Origin: DATHWB01 sp040880725
GTDB taxonomy: Bacteria; Actinomycetota; Acidimicrobiia; Spongiisociales; ZC4RG35
Assembly (NCBI GenBank): GCA_040880725.1
Contig: JBBDHV010000059.1
Location: 1 to 64,000, forward strand
Direction: 5' to 3'
DNA length: 64,000 bases
In this document: piece by piece, positions 10,054 to 18,102 of the stretch
How positions within the stretch are numbered: position 1 is the stretch's first letter
Layout of the letters: the number at the start of each line of letters is the position of its first letter
Position numbers and translations under genes: made by a program
Notes under the pieces: model-generated
The model's input: only the letters and a program-made list of their open reading frames with translations
Database searches by the model: none
Told to the model about the DNA's origin: nothing

Positions 10054-10056
10054 CCT
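10051..10056 (+). promoter_or_regulatory. -10 box TAACCT overlapping smc stop, promoter for ftsY
   Basis: TAACCT contains the smc stop TAA and ends 9 nt before the ftsY ATG, so ftsY could have its own nearly leaderless transcript as well as read-through from smc. Confidence 0.35.
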
Positions 10057-10065
10057 CGGTCGCCC

Positions 10066-11073
10066 ATGGATTCCCTGACGATCGTTCTCCTCGTCGCGGC
10101 GATCGTCGTCGTGGCAGGCGCCGGCTACTTCGTACTCGCCCGGCGTCGAACACCGGATTTCGAAGACCTTCCTGAGCCGCGGGCAGACGCCGTCCCCCTC
10201 GCGTCCCGACTGGGTCGAACCCGCCAGACGCTGGGAGGGTCGCTGCGGTCGGTGTTCTCGAGGGGAGACCTGGACCAGGGCTTCTGGGACGAGATGGAAG
10301 AGGCGCTCGTCGCCGCCGACGTCGGAATTGCGGCATCCCAGATCATCGTGGGGCGGATACGTGACTCCGATCCTGAGCACGCCGAGGAGGCTCGGAACCG
10401 CCTCGCGGTGGAGCTGCGGCGGATCCTCGCAGGACGCGATCGGGACCTGCATCTGTCCGGGACGCCCGCCGTCGTTCTCGTCGTCGGAGTGAACGGGACA
10501 GGCAAGACCACATCGATCGCGAAGATCGCCGCCCGCCTTCGCGAACGAGACCTGACGCCGATTCTCGGGGCCGCCGACACGTTCCGGGCTGCGGCCGACA
10601 CCCAACTCCGCATGTGGGCGGATCGTGTAGGCGTCGAAGTCGTCGGCGGTCAGTCTGGCTCGGATCCTGCGTCGGTTGCCTTCGACACGCTTGCCGCGGC
10701 TCGGGCCCGGGGACGTGACGTGGTGGTCATCGACACCGCGGGCAGGCTGCAGAACAAGAAGAACCTCATGGCCGAACTCGGAAAGATCCGGCGTGTCCTC
10801 GAGCGCGATGCCGGACGGATCGGTGAGGTGCTGTTGGTACTGGACGCCACGGCCGGCCAGAACGGACTTGCCCAGGCCAGGGTCTTCACCGAGATCGCGG
10901 GTGTGACGGGGATCGTCCTCACGAAGCTCGATGGGACCGCTCGGGGTGGCATCGTGATCGCAGTCGAACAGGAACTCGGGATTCCCGTGAAGTTCATCGG
11001 CGTGGGGGAGGGGATCGACGACCTGATCCCGTTCGACCCCGACGAGTTCGTCGACGCGTTGCTGGCGGAATGA
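10066..11073 (+). CDS. ftsY: Signal recognition particle receptor FtsY
   Basis: 335 residues. It receives the SRP-ribosome complex at the membrane and works with Ffh, which is also in this window. An N-terminal membrane segment (residues 3-24, LTIVLLVAAIVVVAGAGYF) replaces the acidic A domain of E. coli, the usual actinobacterial arrangement. The NG GTPase domain follows: P-loop GVNGTGKTT near 140, DTAGRLQNKKNLM near 222, and TKLDGTARGG. It overlaps cdd by ATGA. Confidence 0.96.
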   Translation: MDSLTIVLLVAAIVVVAGAGYFVLARRRTPDFEDLPEPRADAVPLASRLGRTRQTLGGSLRSVFSRGDLDQGFWDEMEEALVAADVGIAASQIIVGRIRDSDPEHAEEARNRLAVELRRILAGRDRDLHLSGTPAVVLVVGVNGTGKTTSIAKIAARLRERDLTPILGAADTFRAAADTQLRMWADRVGVEVVGGQSGSDPASVAFDTLAAARARGRDVVVIDTAGRLQNKKNLMAELGKIRRVLERDAGRIGEVLLVLDATAGQNGLAQARVFTEIAGVTGIVLTKLDGTARGGIVIAVEQELGIPVKFIGVGEGIDDLIPFDPDEFVDALLAE

Positions 11074-11459
11074 TCGGCACCGACGACCTCGTGGCACGGG
11101 CCAGGACGGCAGCCGAAGGCGCCTACTCGCCGTATTCGAACTTCCGTGTGGGTGCCGCGGTGCTCGCGGCCGACGGGACGGTCTTCAGCAGTGCCAACAT
11201 CGAGAACGCGTCGTTTCCGGTCAGCCAGTGCGCCGAGGCCAACGCCGTGAACTACGCCGTGTCCCAGGGTCATCGCCGCATCCCGGTCGTGGCGGTGGCG
11301 TGCATCGACGCCCCGACGGTCGACGACGCCTACCCGTGCGGACGCTGTCGCCAGATCATGTCGGAGTTCGGCGTGGAGACGATCCACGTGACCACCGCTT
11401 CCGGCGAGGTCCGCACCCACACCCTCGACGACCTCCTCCCGCACCGCTTCACCCTCTGA
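11070..11459 (+). CDS. cdd: Cytidine deaminase
   Basis: 129 residues, the size of the homotetrameric enzyme that converts (deoxy)cytidine to (deoxy)uridine. The zinc and catalytic motif is C54-A55-E56 (QCAEANAV) with C90 and C93 in PCGRCRQ, i.e. the three-cysteine zinc site of the tetrameric class. The start overlaps the ftsY stop (ATGA). It faces deoA-deoB-upp across a convergent non-coding region, and all of these belong to pyrimidine nucleoside salvage. Confidence 0.95.
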   Translation: MIGTDDLVARARTAAEGAYSPYSNFRVGAAVLAADGTVFSSANIENASFPVSQCAEANAVNYAVSQGHRRIPVVAVACIDAPTVDDAYPCGRCRQIMSEFGVETIHVTTASGEVRTHTLDDLLPHRFTL

Positions 11460-11471
11460 CCGCCTGCCGTC

Positions 11472-11528
11472 GCCCCGCGTACCCTGGGTTCGCCAGGCCC
11501 TCTGGGTGCCCTGAGAGCCCACGGTTCG
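11472..11528 (+). repeat. Intergenic repeat, left arm of an inverted pair
   Basis: Positions 11472-11491 are a perfect 20-bp inverted match to 11785-11804, and 11513-11528 a perfect 16-bp inverted match to 11748-11763. Between them a 15-base core (11496-11510) recurs at 11766-11780 in the same orientation, so the arms are inverted but the core is not. It contains the TACCCTGGGTTC palindrome also seen near 37403, 46843 and 52233. Lies after the cdd stop. Confidence 0.8.
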
Positions 11529-11747
11529 GATAATTCGGGCTCGGTGCCGGCACTTCTCCGCAAAACATCTCGTCGATCGCATTCCATCGTGCTCAGGGCT
11601 TCGACGTCGAGCAAAGTCCGGATTCAGATGCCGACCCGTCCGTGTTCCCCAATCACGACGGCCCGGGTCAGGCGCGAGTGTGCTTTGTGTGCGCGGCCTT
11701 TGAGGCTGGCTCCACCACCTCGTGGTCCGTTTCAGTGTGATTTCGAA
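11529..11747. other. 219-bp spacer with no recognisable gene
   Basis: This stretch lies between the two repeat arms in the convergent cdd/etfA junction. Short open frames cross it on both strands, but none has a recognisable motif, a ribosome binding site or a leaderless promoter box. I see no tRNA, riboswitch or terminator with a U tract. It may be non-coding filler of a mobile or REP-like element. Confidence 0.4.
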
Positions 11748-11804
11748 CGAACCGTGGGCTCTCGGGGCCCTCTGGGTGCCCCGGGAACCCAGGGTACGCG
11801 GGGC
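11748..11804 (-). repeat. Intergenic repeat, right arm of the inverted pair
   Basis: Reverse complement of the outer and inner blocks of 11472-11528 (20 bp and 16 bp perfect), with the core in direct orientation. Ends 2 bp before the etfA stop codon, so it may also act as a terminator for both converging transcripts. Confidence 0.8.
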
Positions 11805-11806
11805 GG

Positions 11807-12754
11807 TTACGCGTTTTTGAGGGCTTCGGCGAGTTTGGGGAGGACGTTGTTGATGTCGCCGACGATTCCGAGGTCGGCGACCGAGAAGATCGGTGCCTCG
11901 GGGTCTTTGTTGATGGCGATGATCGTCTTGGAGTCCTTCATCCCCACGAGGTGCTGCATCGCACCGGAGATGCCGGCGGCGATGTAGACATCCGGCTTGA
12001 CCGTCTTGCCGGTCTGGCCGACCTGCTTGGCGTACGGCACCCAGCCGGCGTCGACGATCGCTCGGGTGGCACCGGTGGCCGCCTTCAGCGGCTTGGCGAC
12101 GGCTTCGACGAGCGAGTAGTTCTCGGCCGAGCCGAGTCCGCGACCACCGGAGACGATGATGGCCGCGTCTTCGAGCTGCGGACCTTCCTTCTCCTCGACG
12201 TGGGTGCCTGTGACTTTCGCGGAAGACGATCCGACATCCGGAAGGTCGACTGCGGTCACCGACGGGGTCGGCCCGCCCGCGGAGGCAGCTTCGAAAGACT
12301 TGGGTCGGGCGATCACCATGTACGGGCGTTCCCCGGTGATGGTGGAGGTGGCGAGTTGGGTGCCACCGAAGATCTCGTGGGTGACGCTCAGTCCATCCCC
12401 CAGGCTGACATCGATGGCGTTCGAGAGGACGGTGCGGCCGATTCTGGCGGCCAGTCGGCCGGCGACGTCACGATCGTCGTATGCCTGACCGAACAGGATG
12501 AGATCGGGCCCGTGCTCGGTGACCAGTGCGGCGACGGCAGCCGACACCGGACTCGAGACGAGGGCGTCGCCAGGGGAGAAGTGGAAGATGGCCGAAGCGC
12601 CGTACTCGCCGACAGTGGCGAAGGCTTCGTCGGATCCGTCGCCCACGTAGAGCGCGGTCACGTCTCCGAGGTCGCGTGCTTTCGTGAGGAGTTCGAGGCC
12701 GAGCGTGGACGGCGTCCCGTCCTGTTCTTGGATGAAGACCCAGACGTTCGCCAT
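11807..12754 (-). CDS. etfA: Electron transfer flavoprotein, alpha subunit
   Basis: 315 residues. With EtfB it forms the soluble FAD-containing carrier that takes electrons from acyl-CoA and other dehydrogenases. The C-terminal FAD-binding domain is clear: SGGRGLGSAENYSLVEAVA, then VGQTGKTVKPDVYIAAGISG, then AINKDPEAPIFSVADLGIVGD. The start ATG directly abuts the etfB stop codon with no gap, so the two are co-translated. No dehydrogenase partner is adjacent. Confidence 0.96.
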   Translation of the reverse strand: MANVWVFIQEQDGTPSTLGLELLTKARDLGDVTALYVGDGSDEAFATVGEYGASAIFHFSPGDALVSSPVSAAVAALVTEHGPDLILFGQAYDDRDVAGRLAARIGRTVLSNAIDVSLGDGLSVTHEIFGGTQLATSTITGERPYMVIARPKSFEAASAGGPTPSVTAVDLPDVGSSSAKVTGTHVEEKEGPQLEDAAIIVSGGRGLGSAENYSLVEAVAKPLKAATGATRAIVDAGWVPYAKQVGQTGKTVKPDVYIAAGISGAMQHLVGMKDSKTIIAINKDPEAPIFSVADLGIVGDINNVLPKLAEALKNA

Positions 12755-13513
12755 TCAGATCACCTTCAATTCGCGCAGTTTGGCGACGATTGCGAGATGG
12801 GCCTCGCCGTCGTCTTCGATCACCGTTCCGGCAGAACGCTCGGGGGCGGGTGTGATCTCGGTGACCTTCTGGTCGATGGAGGCATCGACCCCGAGGTCTG
12901 CAACCGTGACCGTGTCGACCTGCTTCTTCTTGGCGTCCATGATTCCCTTGAACGTCGGATACCGCGGTTCGACGACTCCGGCAGTCACAGACACCACCGC
13001 GGGCAGCGCCGTTTCGACGGTGTCGTATCCGGATGCTGTCTGGCGGTGGATGGTGACGCCGTCGCCGATCTCGACGGATGTGGCGTAGGTCAAGGCGGGG
13101 ACGTCGAGGAGTTCGGCGACCATTTGTGGAACGACGCCCGAGTACCCGTCGGTGGATTCGGTTCCGGCGATGACGAGGTCGAAGCCTTCGCGCCGGATGG
13201 CAGCAGCAAGCACCCGGGCGGTCGTCAGGGCGTCGGAGCCGCGTAGGGCGGTGTCGTCGACGACGACTGCCTTGTCCGCTCCCATCGCCAGCGCCTGGCG
13301 AATGCCCTGCATGTTGCCTGTCGGGCCCATGCTGACGAGGGTCACCGTGCTGTCGTCGCTCTGCTGAGCGAGTTGCAGACCCATTTCGACCCCGTAGCGG
13401 TCCGTGTCGTCGAGTACCTGCTCGGCGGGCCGAACCAGCCAATGGCTGTCCGGCTCCAGGGTGTACTCGCTCGCCGGATCGGGGATCTGCTTGACGCAGA
13501 CGACCACCTTCAT
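12755..13513 (-). CDS. etfB: Electron transfer flavoprotein, beta subunit
   Basis: 252 residues, the normal size, starting MKVVVCVKQIPDP, a hallmark of EtfB. It binds AMP and forms the heterodimer with EtfA. AAGGAGA lies 6 nt before the ATG, so unlike many neighbours this gene uses a Shine-Dalgarno start. A TATCGT box (plus-strand 13548-13553) and a short hairpin (13565-13578) in the 68-bp gap after deoA suggest its own promoter. Confidence 0.96.
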   Translation of the reverse strand: MKVVVCVKQIPDPASEYTLEPDSHWLVRPAEQVLDDTDRYGVEMGLQLAQQSDDSTVTLVSMGPTGNMQGIRQALAMGADKAVVVDDTALRGSDALTTARVLAAAIRREGFDLVIAGTESTDGYSGVVPQMVAELLDVPALTYATSVEIGDGVTIHRQTASGYDTVETALPAVVSVTAGVVEPRYPTFKGIMDAKKKQVDTVTVADLGVDASIDQKVTEITPAPERSAGTVIEDDGEAHLAIVAKLRELKVI

Positions 13514-13547
13514 CGGCTGTCTCCTTGATCGTGAATGCGGACGTCGG

Positions 13548-13578
13548 ACGATACCGACCGTGCGTTCGGTATTCCGAA
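13548..13578 (-). promoter_or_regulatory. etfBA promoter region with short hairpin
   Basis: On the minus strand TATCGT at 13548-13553 could be the -10 box for etfBA. Just upstream TTCGG/CCGAA with a 4-base loop (13565-13578) forms a small hairpin that may end the deoA transcript or serve as an operator. Confidence 0.3.
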
Positions 13579-13581
13579 TCG

Positions 13582-14892
13582 TCAGTCTTCGGGCGTGATC
13601 CGGCCGAGGAGAAGCGGTGCCGGGTCGGCGGCATCGCCGACCTCGAAAGCCCCCTCCAACACCCTGAGCGCCTCTTGCAGTCGGGCAGGGTGGCGGTAGT
13701 GGAGCGTGGCGAGGGGTTCGCCCGCTTCGACGCGGTCACCGGGCTTCGCTTCGATCGTGATCCCGACGCCGGGGTCGATCGTGTCCTCCGTGCGCTCCCG
13801 GCCTGCACCGAGGCGCATCGCCGCGATCCCGATCCTGCGGGCATGGCACAGTATGACGACTCCGTCTCTCGACGCATCGACGGTGGCCTTCCGGTCTGCC
13901 GTGGGAAGGAGCGAGCGGTCTTCGACCACGCGAGGATTGCCGTCCTGGGCTGCGATCACGTCGGCGAAACGCTCCATGGCTGCTCCCGAGCTGATCGCGC
14001 GGGTCATCTGATCGCGAGCGTCCGCATCGTCGCCGGCGACGCCGGCGGCCCGCAGCATCTCGCTGCCGAGGGCCATGGTCACTTCCACGAGGTCCGCAGG
14101 GCCCTCGCCTGCGAGCACATCGAGAGATTCACGTATCTCCGAGGCGTTCCCGACCTCCCGGCCGAGCGGCGCGTCCATCGCGGTGAGCACGGCGATGGTT
14201 CGTACGCCGTGGCGAGTGCCGATTCCGACCATGGTCGCCGCCAGGCGGCGGGCATTCGCGAGATCCTCCATGAAGGCGCCGACCCCCACCTTGACGTCGA
14301 GGACCAACGCGTCGAGGCCCTCGGCGAGCTTCTTCGACATGATCGAGCTCGAAATGAGCGGGATGGAGGGCACGGTTCCACTGGCATCCCGCAGGGCGTA
14401 GAGCTTGCGATCGGCCGGCACGAGAGTGTCGGACTGCCCCGCCAGGACAAGGCCATGATGTTCGAGTACGTCGGTGAACTCCGACGGTGACAGTTGGGTG
14501 CGGAAGCCGGGGATCGACTCGAGCTTGTCGAGGGTGCCGCCGGTGTGGCCGAGCCCTCGGCCGGACATCATCGGAATCGCCACCCCGCAAGCTGCGACGA
14601 TTGGCGCAAGCGGTATCGAGACCTTGTCGCCCACGCCTCCCGTCGAGTGTTTGTCCACCTTGGGCGCTGCGATGTGGGAGAAGTCGAGGATTTCGCCTGA
14701 ATGCATCATTGCGGAGGTCCACGCCGCCAGTTCGGCTGCTTCGAGGCCACGAATGAATACCGCCATCGCCATCGCAGCCATCTGGTAGTCGGTCACGCTC
14801 CCGGACGTGTACGCCTTGATCAGCCACGAGATTTGTTCGTCGGAGAGCGTTCCGCCGTCGCGCTTGGTCTCGATGAGCTCGACGACGTTCAT
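13582..14892 (-). CDS. deoA: Pyrimidine-nucleoside/thymidine phosphorylase
   Basis: 436 residues. It splits thymidine or uridine with phosphate into base and (deoxy)ribose-1-phosphate. The family signature is KHSTGGVGDKVSIPL, followed by the Gly-rich SGRGLGHTGGTLDKLES. The N-terminal helical domain starts MNVVELIETKRDGGTLSDEQI. Whether it is specific for thymidine or also takes uridine cannot be read from the sequence. ATGA overlap with the upstream deoB: the sugar phosphate it produces is the substrate of DeoB. Confidence 0.94.
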   Translation of the reverse strand: MNVVELIETKRDGGTLSDEQISWLIKAYTSGSVTDYQMAAMAMAVFIRGLEAAELAAWTSAMMHSGEILDFSHIAAPKVDKHSTGGVGDKVSIPLAPIVAACGVAIPMMSGRGLGHTGGTLDKLESIPGFRTQLSPSEFTDVLEHHGLVLAGQSDTLVPADRKLYALRDASGTVPSIPLISSSIMSKKLAEGLDALVLDVKVGVGAFMEDLANARRLAATMVGIGTRHGVRTIAVLTAMDAPLGREVGNASEIRESLDVLAGEGPADLVEVTMALGSEMLRAAGVAGDDADARDQMTRAISSGAAMERFADVIAAQDGNPRVVEDRSLLPTADRKATVDASRDGVVILCHARRIGIAAMRLGAGRERTEDTIDPGVGITIEAKPGDRVEAGEPLATLHYRHPARLQEALRVLEGAFEVGDAADPAPLLLGRITPED

Positions 14893-16064
14893 GTGATCTC
14901 ATCCAGGAACGAGACTCCACGTGCCGGAGCGGCGAGCGACATGCCCTCGGCGATGGTGGCGGCGACGTCGCAGTACTGGTCGCGGTCCCCGAGGGCCACC
15001 CCTGCAGCCTGCATGCCGGCGACCAGCAGCGGAACGTACTCGCGGGTGTGGTCGGTGGAGCCGTCGGTGGGGTCGTTGCCGTGGTCGGCAGTGATGAACA
15101 TGAGGTCGTCGTCGCCGAGTCCGGCGACGAGCGCGGGGACGAAGGAATCGATCAGCCTGAGCCCCGTGTGATACCCCTCCGGGTTCTCACGGTGACCGTA
15201 GGTCATGTCGAGGTCGACCAGATTCGTGAAGATGATTCCGGGTTCGGTGCGCTCGCGTACGGCCTGAACGGTGTGTTCGAGGCCGTCGCGGTCGCCCTCG
15301 GTATGCACCGCGGCGGTGAGTCCGACGCCTGCGAACAGATCCTGGATCTTTCCGATGCCGAACACCTGGCGGCCCGAGTCCTTGACGTGATCGAGAATCG
15401 TGGGGGAGTGGGGAGGCATCGCGAAGTCCTGGCGGTCGTACGTCCGTTGGAACGCGCCCGGCTCGCCCACGAAGGGACGGGCGATGACGCGGCCGATCTG
15501 CCACTCGTCGCAGTGAGCGCGGGCGATCCGGCAGATCTCGTAGAGGCGCTCGATCCCGATCACGTCATCGTGTGCTGCGATCTGGAAGACCGAGTCGGCG
15601 CTGGTGTAGAGAATCGGCTTGCCGGTCTCGAGATGCTCGGGTCCGAGCCGCTCGATGATCTCGGTGCCCGACGCGGCGACGTTGCCGATGAACTCCACAC
15701 CGGCGTCGGCTTCCACCGCCGCTACCAACTCGTCGGGAAATCCGGTATCGGTGAAGGTGCGGTGGCCTGTCTCGGTGACGATGCCGGCGATCTCCCAGTG
15801 GCCGGTCGTCGAGTCCTTGCCTTCCGAAGCTTCGGCGAGTCGTCCGTAGGCCATGGTCGGCGACGACACGACAGGAACGCCGAGCAGGGACCCGTGCAGA
15901 TTCCCGAGGCCGGCTGCAGTGAGATTCGGCAGGTCGAGACCACCGACCGCAGTGGCGGTATGGCCGAGGGTGTCGGATCCCTCGTCTCCGTATTCGGCTG
16001 CGTCCGGTGCCTCCCCGGCCCCACACGAGTCCATCACCACGATGATTGCCCTGCGAATGTTCAT
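14889..16064 (-). CDS. deoB: Phosphopentomutase
   Basis: 391 residues. It interconverts (deoxy)ribose-1-phosphate and -5-phosphate, feeding nucleoside sugar into central metabolism. An alkaline-phosphatase-superfamily metal site is seen in MDSCGAGEAPDA, GSDTLGH, the phosphorylated-Thr motif DSTTGHWEIAG, TADHGNDPT and HTREYVPLL. The start is the ATG at 16064, overlapping the upstream alkyltransferase-like gene by ATGA. CATACT (plus-strand 16071-16076) lies 6 nt before it, so an extra leaderless promoter inside the operon is possible. Confidence 0.95.
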   Translation of the reverse strand: MNIRRAIIVVMDSCGAGEAPDAAEYGDEGSDTLGHTATAVGGLDLPNLTAAGLGNLHGSLLGVPVVSSPTMAYGRLAEASEGKDSTTGHWEIAGIVTETGHRTFTDTGFPDELVAAVEADAGVEFIGNVAASGTEIIERLGPEHLETGKPILYTSADSVFQIAAHDDVIGIERLYEICRIARAHCDEWQIGRVIARPFVGEPGAFQRTYDRQDFAMPPHSPTILDHVKDSGRQVFGIGKIQDLFAGVGLTAAVHTEGDRDGLEHTVQAVRERTEPGIIFTNLVDLDMTYGHRENPEGYHTGLRLIDSFVPALVAGLGDDDLMFITADHGNDPTDGSTDHTREYVPLLVAGMQAAGVALGDRDQYCDVAATIAEGMSLAAPARGVSFLDEIT

Positions 16065-16333
16065 GATCCGAGTATGGCCCGTCCATGGCGAATGGAGACA
16101 CCCTCGGTGGCCAGGAGCTGTCCCTGGCGCGTCGTGTCTGGTGCCCGGAGGCGGCCATCCCATCCCACCACGCGCCACCACGGGCAGTCTTCTGCGGTGG
16201 TTGCGAGGAGTGTCCCGACCGCCCGCGCGGCCCGGGGAAAGCCGGCTTCGTCTGCCACCTCGCCGTAGGACAGGAAACGGCCGGGTGGGATCGAGCGGAT
16301 CACTTCGAGGACGGCATCCTCGAAGTCTGCCAT
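16061..16333 (-). CDS. Alkyltransferase-like protein (ATL), no active-site Cys
   Basis: 90 residues, the size of the C-terminal domain of O6-alkylguanine-DNA alkyltransferase. The MGMT active-site PCHRV is replaced by PWWRVV (residues 51-56), so the acceptor cysteine is Trp. This is the mark of ATL proteins, which bind alkylated bases without repairing them and pass them to nucleotide excision repair. The SYGEVA and AARAVG motifs of the DNA-binding domain are kept. The ATG at 16333 overlaps the upp stop (TGATG); a GTG one codon earlier is an alternative. Its place inside a nucleoside salvage operon is odd. Confidence 0.88.
   Translation of the reverse strand: MADFEDAVLEVIRSIPPGRFLSYGEVADEAGFPRAARAVGTLLATTAEDCPWWRVVGWDGRLRAPDTTRQGQLLATEGVSIRHGRAILGS
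16071..16076 (-). promoter_or_regulatory. -10 box CATACT, possible internal promoter for deoB
   Basis: On the minus strand CATACT ends 6 nt before the deoB ATG. It lies inside the alkyltransferase-like gene. Confidence 0.35.
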
Positions 16334-16947
16334 CACGTTCCGAACAGCCGGTCGCCCATGTCGCCGAGACCGGGACGGATGTAGAACTGCTCGCTCAGGT
16401 CCCGGTCGAGTGCAGCAGCGACGATCCGCACATCGGGATGGGCGTCTCCCATGTGGGCGACGCCCTCAGGTGCGGCGACGACACAGACCGCGGTGATGTC
16501 GGTGGCGCCATGTTCCTTCACCTTGTTCACGGCCCATGCGAGCGACCCGCCCGTCGCAAGCATCGGCTCCAGTATCAGCACTCGCGCATCGTCCATGGGC
16601 GGGAACTTGGCGTAGTACTCCATCGGCTGCGCGGTCTCTTCGTTGCGCTGCACGCCGGCATAGCCGATGAGCGCTTCCGGCAGCATGTCGAGAGCGGCAT
16701 CGAGGAGGCCCAAACCGGCTCGGAAGACCGCGACACAGACCACCGGGCGCGCGAGGCGCCCGCTCGTCGTTCTCTCGAGCGGCGTGTCGACCTCGACGTC
16801 GACGAGTCCGAGGTCGGCGGTCGCTTCGGCGACGAGCAGATACGCCAGCCTCCGGGCTGATGCACGGAAGCGAGGCGTATCGGTGTCGACCGAACGCAGA
16901 TCCGTCAGATAGTGCTGGGCGAGGGGGTGGGAGACGGCCGTGAACAC
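16333..16947 (-). CDS. upp: Uracil phosphoribosyltransferase
   Basis: 204 residues. It makes UMP from uracil and PRPP. The PRPP loop is VLILEPMLATGGSLAWA, and the C-terminal uracil-binding motif is PGLGDMGDRLFGT. The N-terminus HPLAQHYLTDLR is typical. GTG start at 16947, preceded by a TAGCCT box 7 nt upstream, so upp is probably the leaderless first gene of upp-atl-deoB-deoA. Uracil released by the phosphorylase DeoA is its natural substrate. Confidence 0.95.
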   Translation of the reverse strand: MFTAVSHPLAQHYLTDLRSVDTDTPRFRASARRLAYLLVAEATADLGLVDVEVDTPLERTTSGRLARPVVCVAVFRAGLGLLDAALDMLPEALIGYAGVQRNEETAQPMEYYAKFPPMDDARVLILEPMLATGGSLAWAVNKVKEHGATDITAVCVVAAPEGVAHMGDAHPDVRIVAAALDRDLSEQFYIRPGLGDMGDRLFGT

Positions 16948-16954
16948 GTCGGCG

Positions 16955-16960
16955 AGGCTA
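16955..16960 (-). promoter_or_regulatory. -10 box TAGCCT, leaderless promoter for upp operon
   Basis: On the minus strand TAGCCT is followed by 7 nt and the GTG start at 16947. The same hexamer at about the same distance precedes the genes at 25754, 25798, 33701 and 51057. Confidence 0.55.
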
Positions 16961-16993
16961 GCGAAGACACGCCGGCGCTGGGTTCGGTTCGCA

Positions 16994-17971
16994 TCACAGG
17001 ATCGCGCCCGTCAGGAAACCGAGTGCGGTGGCGCCCACGAGTCCGACGGCCAGGTAGTAGACGAACACGTCTCGGCGCACGAGGGAGCGGACGGCGAGCA
17101 TCGCCGGGATGGTGGTCACCGGCCCTGCGAGGAGGAAAGCGATGGCCGCGCCCGCGCTCATCCCCTGGCCGAGCAGACCCGAAACGATCGGGAGGGCGGT
17201 GAAGTTTGAGACGTAGAGGGGCACGCCGATCACGGCCGCCAGCGGCACCGACCACGCGTTCGCGCCGCCGAGTGTTGCGGCGATCGCCTCTTGGGGGACG
17301 GTTTCGAGGATCACGCCCTCGAGCGCGAATGCAACGAGGAGCCAGCGCCCCAGCATCCAGGACTCCCGTCCGATCTCGCGGACCAATGACCTGATGTCGA
17401 GACTCGCCACCCGGGTGCGAATCGTCGCTCGCGGTGGGGTGATGACGGCGACACCGCCACGCTCGGGGTTGGTAGACGGGCACGCGCCCTCGTCCGAGCC
17501 GCAGGCCGCGTCTGGTTGCCGCAGAAGCGGGTTCTGGAAGCTTCCCCGGCGGCTCAGCACGTGTACGCCCACTCCTGCTGCGGTGCTGAGCACCAGGGTC
17601 GCGACGAGGCGGACGGTCGCCAGTTCCCAACCGAGCATCGAGACGGTGAACGTGAAGATCTCGGGATCCATCGTGGGCGATGCCACCCAGAACGACATCA
17701 CCGGTGCGAGCGGAATTCCCGCGGTGAGCAGGCCGGCAACGACCGGGACCACCGTGCACGAACAGAACGGAGCGAAGGCTCCGATCGCCACGGCGAGGAG
17801 GATCGCGGGGATCGGTCGACGTCGAAACGCCGCCCGCATCCCGTCGGCGAGTCGGAGGGTCCGGACCACGACACCGAGTCCGATGCTCAAGAAGAACCAC
17901 GGCGCGATCGCCAGGGCGTTGAACGCCACGAACTCCAGCAATTCCAATGGCACGGTGTGCTCCCAACACAT
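16994..17971 (-). CDS. ArsP/DUF318-family permease
   Basis: 325 residues with 8 or so membrane segments in two halves. The first half carries PFCSCTVVPVVAGLLTAGIP and ASPTMDPEI, typical of the DUF318 permeases that include ArsP, an efflux pump for trivalent organoarsenicals. A Cys-rich central loop (CGSDEGACPSTNPERG) may bind metal or thiol-reactive compounds. Substrate is inferred only. An ATG at 18016 is in frame, but it lies inside the best -10 box, so the start is placed at 17971. Promoter and palindromic operator overlap just upstream. Same strand as upp, 46 nt before it. Confidence 0.8.
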   Translation of the reverse strand: MCWEHTVPLELLEFVAFNALAIAPWFFLSIGLGVVVRTLRLADGMRAAFRRRPIPAILLAVAIGAFAPFCSCTVVPVVAGLLTAGIPLAPVMSFWVASPTMDPEIFTFTVSMLGWELATVRLVATLVLSTAAGVGVHVLSRRGSFQNPLLRQPDAACGSDEGACPSTNPERGGVAVITPPRATIRTRVASLDIRSLVREIGRESWMLGRWLLVAFALEGVILETVPQEAIAATLGGANAWSVPLAAVIGVPLYVSNFTALPIVSGLLGQGMSAGAAIAFLLAGPVTTIPAMLAVRSLVRRDVFVYYLAVGLVGATALGFLTGAIL

Positions 17972-17996
17972 ATCGAGGAGGATCACATATCGAGGA
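17967..17996 (-). repeat. 13-bp direct repeats at the permease start
   Basis: CACATATCGAGGA occurs at 17967-17979 and 17984-17996 (period 17). The first copy contains the permease start codon. It may be part of the operator or a leader element. Confidence 0.5.
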
Positions 17997-17998
17997 TG

Positions 17999-18039
17999 AT
18001 CGATACATCGAAGCATATCAATAGATAGACGCGTGTCAA
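17999..18039 (-). promoter_or_regulatory. Permease promoter with overlapping palindromic operator
   Basis: On the minus strand TTGACA (plus 18034-18039), 16 nt, then TATGCT (18012-18017) make a near-consensus promoter, stronger than others here. The imperfect palindrome ATTGATA-N10-TATCGAT (17999-18022) covers the -10 box and the predicted start site at about 18005, the place where an ArsR- or MerR-type repressor would bind. No such regulator gene is adjacent. Confidence 0.55.
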
Positions 18040-18102
18040 TGCGTGGACGCGATTCGTGTGTGGGCGATCCCGTGGACCTGACGACGGGGTCGTTGTCTGC
18101 GT

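Noticed and set aside
9232..11097. 621-codon open frame on the minus strand opposite smc and ftsY
   Set aside because: High-GC codon use leaves the antisense frame open; no motif, and both plus-strand genes are unmistakable.
11330..11614. 94-codon minus-strand frame crossing the cdd end and the left repeat
   Set aside because: Mostly antisense to cdd and repeat sequence, no ribosome binding site and no promoter box.
17972..18016. ATG at 18016 as the permease start
   Set aside because: It lies inside the TATGCT -10 box of the best promoter, so it would not be transcribed.
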